The notes beneath the pieces are model-generated. The model saw nothing but the letters and a program-made list of their open reading frames with translations, made no database searches and was not told the DNA's origin. Source: Forficula auricularia (lineage: Eukaryota; Arthropoda; Insecta; Dermaptera; Forficulidae). Taken from it: 64,000 bases of DNA. Position 1 is the stretch's first letter. Every line of letters begins with the position of its first letter. Position numbers and translations under genes: made by a program. The DNA lies in contig JALMQS010000302.1 of the NCBI GenBank assembly GCA_024734495.1, forward strand, positions 1 to 64,000, in the 5' to 3' direction. This document shows, in pieces, positions 31,976 to 44,329 of this stretch.

Positions 31976-32020
31976 CATTGATGAAGGGAGAAATTCTCAC
32001 GAAACGTCTGAAGGAAAAAT
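31976..32020 (+). ncRNA. Degenerate hammerhead-like motif
   Basis: ttgatga (C3 changed to T) is followed by GGGAG/TTCTC hairpin and cGAAACGTC. Stem I pairing is poor. Likely an inactive relative of the other motifs. Confidence 0.35.
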
Positions 32021-32471
32021 AAATTGAGCACCCAGGTTGATAATTACTCGACCACCGAGAGACATCGCAGTCTGTTCCTCCAAAAATGTTCATATATAAT
32101 TTCTTAGATTTCAGGTTATTATTAGTGAATGCAGGGGAGGCTCAATGAAAATGTGACTCAGGGAGGGGGGTCAAAAAATTTCTGAAATTTATGGGCGGGC
32201 CCTAAATGGATATTATAAAAAATATGTAGGTAAGTAACCAGTAAATTTCAAGTTAGTATCTTTTATTTAGGTTACAAGTATTACAAGATACAATCAGTCG
32301 CGTAGCCACTACATAGCACAATTAAATTAAATATTTTTTGTTTTGTTTTTTGTTTTAATTGAGAAGAGTTTTCATTTGATAATGGAAGATTGAATAGAAG
32401 AATGTCGAAACTCTGTTTAGGATTTCTCAATATGTTTATTATTATTCAGGAATAGTAATTATTTGATTCTT

Positions 32472-33312
32472 ATAATACTTTTTATAATCAGGAACGAGGC
32501 TTTTTGAATCACAGTAGGAAGATCGAGTCCTTATAGAATGATGGTTATTTTTCTTTTTTTCAATAAAAATTTGCATCAGGGTTTATAATTTAATTTTATT
32601 TGAAACAAGAGACATTTCGATTAACTCAATGCCATCTTCAGTCTATAAAAACATTTAACAATATATCACACTACATTTCACAACTTAATAGGTATATCAC
32701 AATTCACAAAGATAATATTTAACTAATGGTCTTACCTATGTTAAAAATAAGATATAATTATATTTCCTTCACAGAGGCACAATGAAAAGAAATTAAATTG
32801 CTGAGAGGTCAACACATCTCAAACTGATAGAGCTAATTCAATTAAGGAAACTCAGAAATGTAAAATTAAAAAAAAAAATATAAGGCAAATACAAGATAAA
32901 TGAAAGAAAATGTATTTTGCATTATATATTTTCTTATTTTACATTTCTGAGTTTCCTAATTGAATTAACTCACTGTTTGAGATGCGTGTTGATCTCAATA
33001 ATTTAATTTCTTTTCATTTTATCTGTGAAGGAAATGATAAGATATCTTATTATTTAACATAGGTAAGACCATTAGTTAAATATTATCTTTGTGGTGTGAT
33101 ATACCTATTAATTGTGAAATGTAATGATATATTGTTAAATGTTTTTATAGACTGGAGGTTGGTTATACCGAAACGTCTCTTGATTCAAATAAAATTAAAT
33201 TATAAACCCTGATGAAAAATTTCATATTGAAAAAAGAAAAATCAGCCATCATTCAAAGGACTCGATCTTCCTACTGTGATTCAAAAACTGCATTATAAAA
33301 AATGTTTATATT
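32472..33312. mobile_element. Large inverted repeat with hammerhead-like cores
   Basis: Arms 32472-32868 and 32936-33312 are inverted copies of ~390 bp with a ~65-bp spacer. Each arm holds a hammerhead-like core: minus strand CTGAAGA (32641-32635) with GAAATGTC (32618-32611), and plus strand CTGGAGG (33152-33158) with GAAACGTC (33170-33177). Combining arms suggests CTGAAGA...CCGAAACGTC as the ancestor. Flanks read tatagA/TCTcttg, a 3-bp start of stem I. The structure resembles inverted terminal repeats of a Penelope-like element whose interior is gone. Confidence 0.6.
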
Positions 33313-33566
33313 ATTATTTTGAATTTTTTTTTTTTAAATCTTATAAATTTGATTGTCTTAAGGCTCTTAGAACATTATTTACGGAGATAGAGACGTTTAA
33401 AGATTTTAAAGACAATTTTTTTTTTTCAGAAATTGCATAGTCCACTACTAAGGCGCCCCTCCCCCCATGTAAGTACAACTCCTCATCTCCATTGATCCTT
33501 CCATTCAAAATATTTAAGTCGTAATTCTCTACATATGCTCAGACGTATTCTTCAATCCTTATCTTA

Positions 33567-34731
33567 TTATATTAAACGAGCAAAGTTTGTATATATATAT
33601 ATATATATCCGGTTGGGTTCTCGAAAACGGCTCTAACGATTTGGATGAAATTCACTGGTTAGGAGGGTTTTGTGTTGGACATTCGATCTGTCACGGTCTC
33701 ATCTTCGGCAAAAGTTGTTTTTGATGGGGTTTTTATTAATTGAAATAATTATTCACAGGTGGCTGTCTCCAGATAAAAATGTATAATTACATTTTTTATT
33801 CAAATTTCATTATTAATAAATAATTGGTTTTTTAATTTTATATCCCCTAATAAGATCATTACAATTATTATTAAATATAAAGGGTGGACAATTTAATTGA
33901 TTAAAGAGGTCGAGGATGGAGAGAACACCAATCGATTTGATTGGGGAATAATGGAATTTAAATAATTATCGGAAAAAGAGGTTTTTTATCTAATTAGATT
34001 TTTCCTCTTACTAAAAACAAGGACTAAAGATTAATAAGGACACTCGATGGTGGAGAAGCAATCTCCGAAATCGAAGCTAAAATACAAGGTATACATTAAT
34101 TAATGTAAAATAATTGGTTTAATAAAATTTATAAAAAAAAAAAAATTGATTAAAGATGAGGGATGAAAGGGGTAATTGGGAGAATAATGGAATTGAAATA
34201 ATTATCGGAAAAGAGGTTTTTTTTAATTAGTGTTTTCCTCTTATTAAAAATAAGGACTAAAAGATGATCAAGGATATTCGATGGTGGAGAAGTAATCTCC
34301 GGAGTCGAAGCTCAAAAACAATGTATGCATAAATTCATGTAAAATAAATGTTTTAATAAATAAAATTGTTTTTTTTTTAATTGATTAAAAATCGAGTTTT
34401 TAAATCCTACAAATATTAATTTGACAATTTTATTGATGAACTCAAAAATTGTTATTTAATTGAAAAAAAATAATTATACCGTATTTATTTATATACCTAT
34501 ATACACAATTACACATAATCTGTGGGCCACTGAAGGCTAGAAATGCAAAAATGGGTGCGTGGGCGGGGGCGAGGGGTAGATGTGTGGGGTGCAGAGGTGG
34601 GTTGTAGTGGTGGGGCTACGGGGTTTTGGGGGAGGGGGGAAGAGGTGGGGGTCTGGGGCGAGGGGGGATTAATATATAGCTATTAACTGAAGCAAAAAGT
34701 TACCGAGCATCGCTCGGTGCCCAGGTACTTC
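33567..34731 (+). mobile_element. Helitron-like element, longest copy
   Basis: Starts tattaaacgagcaaagtttg, TA run, then tctcgaaaacggctctaacg. Ends with hairpin ACCGAGC-ATC-GCTCGGT (34702-34718) and gcccaggtact. It contains two copies (33940-34110 and 34180-34345) of an internal module with cgatggtggagaag-aatctccg, and a G-rich tract at 34555-34670. Non-coding. Confidence 0.65.
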
Positions 34732-35429
34732 ACTATTATATTAAATGAATTTCTCTTTCTAAATACTCATTTTCTGTTATTTCTTCCCCTCTTCTAGAAT
34801 TAAACTCCCCTACTAGCAGGATTATTTATTCACACGTTTATATTTATTTATTTATTTTATGATAGTGTTTCAGGTGTTTCTTAATAAAATAAAATACATT
34901 GCAATTTTTTATAGCTAATTTTTCAAGATTTAATTATGCGATATTATATTATATTATTAATAATAAAATTATTTTTATGACCATTTTTTTTTCTTTCTTT
35001 CACACATTCGCATTCTTTTCGGCAGTTAAAACCGGTTACGACAAGATCTCTTCGTAATTAAAACGACGAACTTTTCATTAGCACCAGAACTGGGAGAATA
35101 TAGAAAACGCATTAATATCATCAATAAAAAAATAATTAAAATATATATGGAATTAGAGAAAATTCTCTTTTGTTTCTTTTTCTCTCCCATTCTCTTTCCT
35201 CTGCGTTTTTAATTTAATTATAAATATTATTATTTCTGTATTTTATTTTGGTCACTCCCCCGCAGGCGCACTTCTTGCAAGGGTTGAAATTAATTAATTA
35301 TTATTAAATAAAGCTTTTTCGGTAGATATATATAGCATTTATTCATTTTTAAATAAACTTTGTATTATACAAATTTAAAATCAATTAGGAGGCGTAGTAT
35401 ATATAGGGTGGTCCAGAAAGAAATTCTTT
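34732..35429. other. AT-rich stretch, no gene
   Basis: tatatagggtggtccagaaa at 35399 resembles the split-repeat end at 565. Nothing else recognised. Confidence 0.35.
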
Positions 35430-35439
35430 TTTGATAATT

Positions 35440-35868
35440 TTTATAAAAAAAAAAAACCAACTTCAAAAAAATTAAATGCAACAAATAATATAATAATAAC
35501 TTAAAAATAAATAAAATCCACTAAAAGGTATAAAATAATTATTATCTTATTTAGTTACAACTAAACGACGAAATATTTACATGAAATTACTTTTTGAAGT
35601 CGGTGCCAAACAAACTATACCTATAAGTGAGCGTACCCGCCAAACGTACTAAGTAAGATCCGTCAAGTTCGATTCATAAAATGTATATGTTTGGCACCGA
35701 CTTCAAAAAGTAATTTCATGTTAATATTTCGTCGTTTAGTTGTAATTAAATAAGATAATTATTTCATACCTTTTAGTGGATTTTATTTTATTTTTAAGTT
35801 ATTATTATTTTATTTGTTGCATTTAATTTTTTTGAAGTCGATTTTATTTTTTTATAAAAATTATATGA
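35440..35868. repeat. Repeat B, fold-back copy
   Basis: Complete inverted repeat with the same core (taagtgagcgtacccgcc). Confidence 0.9.
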
Positions 35869-36365
35869 AGGAAAAACTGCATTTTTTTCAAAATTTAAAC
35901 CTCATTTCGGCACGGGTTCCCATTATCCAATTAAGATGAAACTTTGTTTTAATTGTAGAAAATTGAATCTAGTTTAAAAATGTATAGAGTGGACTTTGTC
36001 GAAAACATGCTCCTTCATGGTCAAAATGAGAAAAAATCGAAAAAAGTGCGAGTTTTTAGGATATTCAAAAGTGATACAGGGGGCTGTTGATTGGATCTCC
36101 ATTAAAAATCGAATTACTAGACCAATTTTGCATTTCTTCTTTTTACTCGACGCGAATTTTTTTCTTCTTTAATTTACTATAGAACAGTTATTTACAAAAT
36201 GTGAACTGTTTTCGAGTTATAAGCTAAAAACTGGAAAAAGTCCGAAAATTTTGGGGGTTTTCAGCCACCAAAAGTTGTCCCCCACACTTTGGAAGTCGCT
36301 AACTTAAATTTGACATACCCACACAATACCAATCGATCTTAGAAAAAATCTTTTCCCGCAATTGT
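35869..36365 (+). repeat. Repeat Z, single arm
   Basis: Matches the right-arm direction of 19683-20084 (ggcacgggttcccattatcc, tagagtggactttgtcgaaa, ctggaaaaagtccgaaaatt) and includes the segment missing there. It separates B from A, so it is an insertion between them. Confidence 0.75.
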
Positions 36366-36369
36366 CGGT

Positions 36370-36958
36370 TTTATTTATTTATTTATTTTTTTTAATTTTT
36401 TGATTTTTCTCTTTTTAGTGATGTTATTAATAGTGACTTAATATAATACCTTGCATGCATCTCGTAAAAGAAATCGTCGGGCGAATGAATCAGAAAATGA
36501 TAATTAAATTCAATTCATAAATAGATAAATTATCTCAAAACGTTTGCGGGTTTTAAATGAATGTTTTAAGATTTTTTTATAAAAGATTTTATTTATTATA
36601 ATTTCGATTATTTGGTCATAAGAATTGGAGATTTACGTTATTTCGTCATTGATCCTATCTTCAGAACTTGACCAAATTAATATGGTACCACCCCTAAGGT
36701 ACCCTCTTTCTAACAAAAAAGAATCATTAAAATCGGTTGATAAACAAAGAAGTTATGCCTGAACAAACATATCAAAAAAAGTTCAATACCAATGAAAAAA
36801 AACGCGACCAATCGGAAACTAGACTGAGCCCAATGCAAAAAATCATCAAAATCGGTTCACAATTGGCGAAGATATGAGGTAACATAGATACAAAAAAAAA
36901 AACTTCAGTCGAATTGAGAACCTCCTTCTTTTTTGAAGTCGGTTAAAAATAGAAACAA
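36370..36958 (-). repeat. Repeat A with gaaacgtttgcggg insert
   Basis: Reversed A interrupted at 36440-36640 by the module also seen at 8320-8530. Ends tttttgaagtcggttaaaaa. Confidence 0.75.
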
Positions 36959-37056
36959 AACAAAACTATTATATTGAAAAGCGTTTAATCTTATACAATA
37001 TAAAGTTTATTAAAAGTAATTTGAGTTTTTGAAAAATTAAATCATCAAGATGAGGT

Positions 37057-37059
<3 letters not shown>

Positions 37060-37127
<68 letters not shown>
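37060..37127. repeat. (TA)n microsatellite, ~33 repeats
   Basis: The longest TA run in the window; it forms the 5' edge of the next Helitron-like copy. Confidence 0.95.
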
Positions 37128-37130
<3 letters not shown>

Positions 37131-38540
37131 ATCTTGGTTCTATTTTGAAAACAATTCTACCGATTTTGATGAAATTCACGGGTTAGGGGGTTAGGGGGTT
37201 TTAGGGATGACAATTCGATCTGTCACGGTCTCATCTTCGACAAAATTGTTTTTGATGGGTTTTTTCGTAATCAAATTAATTATTCTCAGCTAGACAGATC
37301 CAAATCTTGGAGTTTAAAAAAGGTTTCTCTTTTGTTTACTTTTGTACCCAGACAGACAATGGGTCGGGTTAATCCATTGTTCACAAAGGCCTTGAAGAAC
37401 TATTGTGATTGTGGATTTTAACATATATTGTTCTCCCTAAAACGGTAGAATTATTAATAAACGTTTTATAATTGTTTTTATAAAGAACCTTATTTATTTA
37501 ATAGAATAAAAAATAATCAAGAATTTATTTAAAAATATATTTCGCATAAGCAGAAATCAATTTTCTGAAAAAATAACACATTTTGGTTTTATTTATTAAA
37601 ACAATTGGCTGAATAAAAATGAATCATATGGTTGGATCAAAACAGGTGCAGGAGGTGGGGTGCAGTGGTGAGGGATCCGGGGGTAGGGCGAGGTTTCGGG
37701 GTGGGGTCAAGCGGGGTGGGGGGGGGTACAGTGGGCAAATATTATATATATTTGTATTTTTTTTAATTTGAAAAAGGCTCTCAAATAAAAATCGACATTT
37801 TTATCAGAATTTTAAATTAAAAATAATACTATATATATTTATCTAGATTAATTTGTAACAACGCTTAGAGAAATTTCTCTAAAAAAATTACCCTCTTGCC
37901 TAGAATCGAACCGACGAACTCTTGAACTATGGTCATCAGCTCTAACCACTAGACCAATGTCACATTAAAATTTATATCTTGATTTCTTTTACTAAAACTA
38001 TATATTTTTTATTTAGACTTTGTGTCTAGATAATATTGTATTCATTTGAACTCGAATGAAAATGAAAAAACACCAATAGATTTTAAATTAAGAAACATTA
38101 AATATATATTAATTTACGAGGCAAATTTGAAATATAATTCTCAGCTCGGATTTTTACTGATGGCTCCAATCGATTTTCATTAACCAGGCAAATTTGAAAT
38201 ATATATATTCGAATTTTGAAATGAAAGACTCAATTCATTTTAAATTAAGAAACATTAAATATATTGATAATTGTTCCTCCCCCCCCCTCGCCACTCAAAA
38301 ATTAATGATGCGAAACTTTTAAGAGACGATGTATTTTCGGTAGTTTACAGGTATACATTTGGAGTGTGGTATTTTAAGAGGAATAAAACTTTTGGATCGA
38401 GACGCTGCCCGCCAGGGCACCAGCCCGGAGGGCCGAGCTTCGAGGGGGTGCCGAAGGCACGCACGAAAAGCTCGTATTAAAATAAAGGTTTTAACTGAAG
38501 GAAGAAGTTACCGAGCATCGCTCGGTGCCTCCAGGTACTA
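37128..38540 (+). mobile_element. Helitron-like copy interrupted by insertions
   Basis: Follows the TA run with tttgtatcttggttctattt and the usual interior to 37826, then resumes at ~38477 (attaaaataaaggttttaac) and ends with hairpin ACCGAGC-ATC-GCTCGGT (38510-38526) and gcctccaggtact. The intervening ~650 bp holds a SINE head and GC-rich text at 38398-38475 (gacgctgcccgccagggc). That GC-rich text is related to 55583-55650. Confidence 0.6.
37860..37975 (-). mobile_element. tRNA-derived SINE head (family 2)
   Basis: Minus strand has box A tggtctagtggttagagc (37956-37939) and box B ggttcgattct (37912-37902) at normal tRNA spacing. No mature tRNA fold is evident. Confidence 0.65.
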
Positions 38541-39236
38541 GATACTTAATTGTGTACTTAGCCGATACCAAATAATTATAAAAATTAATAAAAATGTTGT
38601 ACGGATTTGATATTATTTATACACTTATTATACAGGTGTAATATTTATTTTTGTGTCTATTGTTCAAACTAAAACATGAAATTATTGAAATCCCAGTCTC
38701 ATATGAAAATGTTAATTATAATGTGTAATACAAAACCAACTTTAGTACAATTCAATTTGAATAAATTCATTACTAATTTTTAAAAACATAATTCAAATTC
38801 ATAGAATTTACAATATCATTAGATTCATTTTCGAAAATATAATATAATAGTTTTCCAGTCTGGAATTTTAAATAATTGATTCATTTTAGTGTTTAGGGAA
38901 ACGAATCATGAATTTTGAACCCCCCCCCCTTCACCCCATCATGATCAACCCCCGCCAATTTATTTTCTCCTAATCTAATTTGGTTCTATTCAATTATCGT
39001 ATAAATTCTAGATAATGAAACAATATCTTTCAATTCTCTCTGTTTCAATCGGGAAATTCAATTACATTATTATTGTTTGCAATAGGGTTTTTTATTTTAT
39101 TTTTATTGAAATTCAATATTCAAGCAGAAAAATTAAACTTTCCTGATAAGTTTTTTTTTTATTAATTGAAATAAACTGCAATGGATCGTCCTAAAAGACT
39201 TTATATCCAAAGTCATTTGAAATATTAATAATATAT
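38541..39236. other. AT-rich stretch with a C run
   Basis: CCCCCCCCC near 38921. No gene. Confidence 0.4.
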
Positions 39237-39478
39237 AATTAATTAAGTAAGTTCGCAGATACTTGGACAGGTTTTTAAGGTGTAAATCAAAAAATTGTCA
39301 TTTATTTTTCCGACGTTTCTTTTGTTGATTTCTCTGTAACTCTGTTTTTTCTATATATTTTGGAAGCCTGATGAAGCCAGAATAAAGCTGGCGAAACGTC
39401 TCAAAAATCAATGACAATTTTTGATTTACACCTTAAAAACCTGTCCAAATACCTGGGAACTTACTTAATTAATTAAAT
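39237..39478. mobile_element. Inverted repeat with hammerhead core
   Basis: Arms 39237-39322 and 39390-39478 are near-perfect inverted copies (aattaattaagtaagttc outer end). On the plus strand 39368-39400 reads CTGATGA, extra A, stem II GCCAG/CTGGC with loop AATAAAG, GAAAC and GTC. The core is intact but the bases expected to form stem I pair poorly next to it, so activity is doubtful. The left arm keeps only GAAACGTC on the minus strand. Confidence 0.6.
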
Positions 39479-39559
39479 AATATGGACGCTATGGACTTTA
39501 ATAATTAATAATATATGTTTATTCCTTTATTATTATTATTCAAATATATCTATATTATT

Positions 39560-40615
39560 AAAACTTGTTTATTTACTTTTTCAACAATATAAATAAAATA
39601 TTGTAAACAAAACAAATTAAACAATTAATTAATTAGATTTAATTATACTTCAACTTTTGAAATTCATTATTTAATATATAAATTAACAAAATTGAAGGAG
39701 AAAGTGAAAACGCCTTTATCAAAAGTCATTTGAAATATTAATAATATGTTTATTCCTTTATAGTTAATCAGAATAGCTGCGAGGCCCGCCTTCGGGGGCT
39801 CTTTTGCACACCACACCCTGATCCCTGGATACCGCCCCCTGCTATGCCCTCTGGACCCCCCTCACACCACACCAACCCCTCACCCTACCACTGCACCCCT
39901 CACACCGCCGTTTTTGCAATTCTAGCCTTCTAGTGGCCCGCAGATTATGTGTACAAAATTTGGTTGAGTTTGCTCCAATAGCAAGAATTTACATTTTTTG
40001 CCCCCCCCCCCCTCCTTTTTGGGTGAATTTCTTTAAACAAAAGTTATCAGAAATCACATCCCTAACAATTTTGCTGTAGAGTTAATTCCTTAGGAGTTAT
40101 TTGATAATTTTCATTCGTGGTTTATTTACTTTTTCAACAATATAAATAAAATATTGTAAACAAAACAAATTAAACAATTAATTAATTAGATTTAATTATT
40201 ATTCAATTTTTTAAAATTCATTATTTAATATATAAATTAATAAAATGAAGGAGAAAGTGAAAAAAGCAAAAAATTTTGGTGATTTGAACAATTTTAGAGT
40301 TAGTTCCGTTGAAAAGTAAAATTGGACCACTATTAGGTTCTCTACGTCAGTCTGTTCGACTGTGAGAGCATCGTGGCTATAAAATAAAATAAATAAAATA
40401 CAGATTTTAAATTTACAAGTTATATAATCAAAAACTGAATTAAAAAGATTTATTTTTTCCTTCAATATTGTTAAATGATTATATTAAATAATGAATTTTA
40501 TTAATTAAAAACTGAAGCATAATTTAATCTAATTGATTATTTGTTAAATCATTAGTTATTTGTTTTGTTTACAATATTTTATTTGTATTGTTGAAAAAGT
40601 AAATAACTTTTTTTA
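39560..40615. repeat. Trio of related repeats (two direct, one inverted)
   Basis: 39567-39712 and 40122-40265 are direct copies (gtttatttactttttcaaca ... gaaggagaaagtgaaaa). 40455-40612 is a diverged inverted copy (acaatattttatttgtattg). Between them are a Helitron-type end (39773) and C-rich sequence. An 84-codon minus frame is chance. Confidence 0.75.
39773..39925 (-). mobile_element. Second Helitron family, 3' end
   Basis: gaatagctgcgaggcccgcc on plus; the terminal CTRR is mutated (CTAT). C-rich interior follows. Confidence 0.45.
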
Positions 40616-40639
40616 AAAGGTTCGTATTTTTTGTGTGAT

Positions 40640-41290
40640 CAAAATCAAATAAAATGCAACGGATCTTTACTAAACTTTATCAAAAGTCATTTGAAATAAT
40701 GTTATTAATAATATGTTTATTACTTTATTATTAATCAGATATCACTGGCTATTTGAAGTCCACGTTGACTTGAATCAAATATAACGATTGATTATTATAT
40801 AATACTACAGGAATAACCTTATTACATCGCATTTTTTATGTTTTGATCATGAGCTATATTAAACCGATCAAATGAATAAATTTTAAAGGATTAAAAATAT
40901 TAATATCTTATTCTAAGGTAAAGTACTTTAAATTTTTTTTTTTTTGGCTTTTCGGCCTTTCCAACCATAAACCATTTTACGATACTATATATTTTTTAAA
41001 TTTTGTCTCTACCCCGGGGTCAGATTTTAGCCGAATGCCTCGAGTCGGATTCGAACCCGGGTCCACTTGGTTAGCAAGATGATACGCTACCGACTAGCCT
41101 ATCTGACCCCCACTTTAAAAATTAATTTTACTAAAAACTTTATATAAACTTTTTTGTGCTCCTTTAGGTACTTAATCAAAATTCAAAAATTTGATCAAAA
41201 TTGGATAAGCCTTTTTCAAGATATAGAAAAAACTAAAAAAGTACTAGACTAACGTACTAATGTTTGTGGGCTGAAATCTAGATGTAGAAT
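40640..41290 (+). repeat. Diverged repeat Q / aactgcaacggatc unit
   Basis: Contains aaaatgcaacggatctttac, aagtcatttgaaat, then (after the SINE) ttttactaaaaactttatat and tactaatgtttgtgg. At 40739-40790 it holds the empty counterpart of the hAT MITE site at 3684. Confidence 0.75.
40933..41111 (-). mobile_element. tRNA-derived SINE (family 1), copy 2, with target duplication
   Basis: Minus strand has box A ggctagtcggtagcg (41098-41084) and box B ggttcgaatcc (41058-41048), and ends ggccgaaaagccaaaaaa with a poly-A tail. An 8-bp duplication actttaaa flanks it (40925-40932 and 41112-41119). It interrupts a repeat Q unit, whose uninterrupted form is at 43670-43695. Confidence 0.85.
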
Positions 41291-41964
41291 TTCCTACCTA
41301 TGTGCTGATTTTTTTTGAAAACCCAGAGATGTATATTTACCTGAAACAAAAGAAAAAAAAATTAGTAAAATAGGCTTAATAATAATCATTTTCAAAATGT
41401 ATAATAAATAACTAAATCAAAAATTCAAGAAGATAAAGGATTTATAATTGTTTTTCTACTATATTTATATTTTATAGTGCTTGCTCGATAGCAGCGAATC
41501 TTAACGAAACTGAAATCGTATTTAATTTTGTGCTGAGGGTTACATATAAACAGGCACTTTAAATAAAAATTCAATAAATTCTAGAGATTCAACTAAAATA
41601 ACGATCTTAAACATTTGGATTTGTGAAGAAATGTACCTACTTCTTGATTGTGTATATTTTATTATTTCATTGATTATTTATTATTTTATAATATTACATT
41701 AAAGGTGATTGTTTTTGAAAAATTATTCAACAACAAATTTAAGGTACAAATAAATAAGAATGATTTTACACGTTGAAAAAAATGTCAAATAAGACCAATG
41801 AATTTATAAAATAAATAAATTTGAAACACATTAAGGATAAAATTTATCGTTTTATTGAGGAATCTTTGGAAGAAGGTTTTTATTTCCTTCGAGGATTTTT
41901 TTTAATTTATTTAATATTAATATGTATCCAAGTGAGTAAAGAAAATAGATGGCATTCAAAAAAC
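41291..41964. other. AT-rich stretch, no gene
   Basis: No repeats or coding motifs recognised. Confidence 0.4.
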
Positions 41965-41965
41965 G

Positions 41966-42897
41966 AAAAGGAGTTTGAAGAAAAATAGAATCCGAAGTCA
42001 AAGGAGATTGAAGAAAAATAGAATCCGAAGTCAAAGGAGATTAAAGGAAAATAGAATCCGAAGTCAAAGGAGATTGAAGAAAAATAGAATCCGAAGTCAA
42101 AGGAGATTGAAGCAAAATAGAATCCGAAGTCAAAGGAGATTAAAGGAAAATAGAATCCGAAGTCAAAGGAGATTAAAGGAAAATAGAATCCGAAGTCAAA
42201 GGAGATTGAAGAAAAATAGAATCCGAAGTCAAAGGAGATTAAAGGAAAATAGAATCCGAAGTCAAAGGAGATTGAAGAAAAATAGAATCCGAAGTCAAAG
42301 GAGATTGAAGAAAAATAGAATCCGAAGTCAAAGGAGATTAAAGGAAAATAGAATCCGAAGTCAAAGGAGATTGAAGAAAAAATAGAATCCGAAGTCAAAG
42401 GAGATTGAAGCAAAATAGAATCCGAAGTCAAAGGAGATTGAAGCAAAATAGAATCCGAAGTCAAAGGAGATTGAAGGAAAATAGAATCCGAAGTCCAAGG
42501 AGATTGAAGAAAAATAGAATCCGGAGTCAAAGGAGATTAAAGGAAAATAGAATCCGAAGTCAAATGAGATTGAAGAAAAATAGAATCCGAAGTCAAAGGA
42601 GATTAAAGGAAAATAGAATCCGAAGTCCAAGGAGATTGAAGAAAAATAGAATCCGGAGTCAAAGGAGATTAAAGGAAAATAGAATCCGAAGTCAAAGGAG
42701 ATTGAAGAAAAATAGAATCCGAAGTCAAAGGAGATTAAAGGAAAATAGAATCCGAAGTCAAAGGAGATTGAAGCAAAATAGAATCCGAAGTCAAAGGAGA
42801 TTGAAGCAAAATAGAATCCGAAGTCAAAGGAGATTGAAGCAAAATAGAATCCGAAGTCAAAGGAGATTGAAGCAAAATAGAATCCGAAGTCAAAGGA
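41966..42897. repeat. 33-bp minisatellite, ~28 copies, open on both strands
   Basis: The unit is tagaatccgaagtcaaagga plus gattgaagaaaaa. Variants differ mainly in gaagaaaaa / aaaggaaaa / gaagcaaaa. Because 33 is a multiple of three and the unit lacks stops, plus frames read KKNRIRSQRRL repeats (136 and 166 codons) and the minus strand reads FDFGFYF-type repeats (207 and 185 codons). A single extra A at ~42380 splits both. No signal peptide, conserved domain or splice context supports translation. Confidence 0.9.
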
Positions 42898-43476
42898 CAG
42901 GTTAGAGATTTTAATCATTTTTAAAAAAATGTCTATAACTCGAAAACTATGAGACTTATATTAAAAAAATTTTAGGACCGTCATAAACTGGCTTATCTCG
43001 TGTGATACGGGACACCCTGAATATTATATAGGTAGTGCCTCTTGTTAATATTTTTCCTCTTAGACGATAATGGTTGAATTTGAAATCGGTTGATTAATCT
43101 CGTCATGTGATTTCATTTCATTTGGTTGTTGTGTTCGTGTTTCGAATTAACACCCCCGCTTTACTATTCTATTTTAATCTCTATCATTACTCATTAGTAT
43201 TATGGAGATATAGCAGCAGCACTAGGTAGGTAGGTTCTAAATTTATAACCGTATTGTCTATCTACAGACAAATTGTGATAAAATTAAACGTCACTAAATC
43301 ATATTTGTAGTTAATCCTCTCAATTAGGAAATTACTCTCTAGAAGCTCATATGGTAAAATAAATAAATACCCACGGTGGAATAATTTTTCATAATGAACT
43401 TTTTAATAATCATCTATTGAATTGGCTAAAATGAAATGTGAAAAATATTTTTTCTCTATTTTATATATCTAAATAA
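42898..43476. other. AT-rich stretch with a transposon-end-like motif
   Basis: acgggacaccctgaat (43007-43022) resembles the complement of CAGGGTGTCCC DNA-transposon ends. No gene. Confidence 0.4.
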
Positions 43477-43600
43477 CCAGCTGCGAAGCCCGCCTTTAGA
43501 AATACAACATTTTGACACCAGAATGAACTTTCTACGATTTTTGAGTTATCAAAGATATTGGAATAAGTTTTATTTAAAAAAAAATAATAATAATAATAAT
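43477..43600 (-). mobile_element. Second Helitron family, 3' end
   Basis: aaccagctgcgaagcccgcc on plus; minus strand ends GCAGCTGG-TT, fitting CTRR. An AAT run (43585-43604) follows. Confidence 0.55.
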
Positions 43601-44190
43601 AATAAACTGCAACGGATCGTTGCTAAACTTTATCCAAATTCATTTGAAATATTAATATGTTCTAGAGTTAAGTACTTTAAAATATAATTTTACTATAAAC
43701 TTTATTTAACCTTTTTTGTGGTCCCCAAGGTACTTAATTAGGATATTAAATTTAATTAAAATTAGTTAAGTCATTTTAAAGATAATTAGAAAAAACTAAA
43801 AAAGTACTGAAATAAAGTACTAATGTTTGTGGACCGATATGTACCAAAAACTAAGCAGCGCTTCATTTTGTTAAACTAATGGTAGGTTTTCAATTTCAAT
43901 TCAATCGGTGAAACGGTGTGGAAAAATTCGTGGACGAAAAAAACGATAACACACATCCATCCATCCCCAAGCACTTCCAAAAAAATGGCACTTTTTGCCC
44001 TCTCGACGAGATCCTAGGTAATTTTTGGCAAAACCGTCACGTGCTAAAATTCAATCTAATTAAATACTTCAATTTGTGACCTTAATTGAGTCTATGGGTT
44101 CCGTAGTCTTTACCTGAGGACTCTTTGAAGTCGCGCTTGCCGCGAGAGCGATTACAATACTTTCCCCATGCTTCGCATTGGATAAAGTAA
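43600..44190 (+). repeat. Dispersed repeat Q, copy 2
   Basis: Forward copy of 28130-28775 with the same landmarks, ending catgcttcgcattgg. It directly follows the Helitron-type end, so Q may be the body of that element. Confidence 0.85.
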
Positions 44191-44329
44191 TAATCGGGGA
44201 CCCCTACTCATAAAAAAATCAGATTATGTCCCTACTGTTTTGGTCCATATCTCCAGTGTATAATGTATACATACCTACATTATATTTAATTAGGTAGGTA
44301 TACCCTATGGGGCATTACACGCCAAATCG

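Noticed and set aside
37895..37965. Possible minus-strand tRNA gene
   Set aside because: A and B boxes are good, but acceptor ends do not pair and it lies in an inserted repeat; treated as a SINE head.
41907..42918. Long frames on both strands (up to 207 codons)
   Set aside because: They come from a stop-free 33-bp minisatellite and are open in both directions; a single-base slip breaks them.
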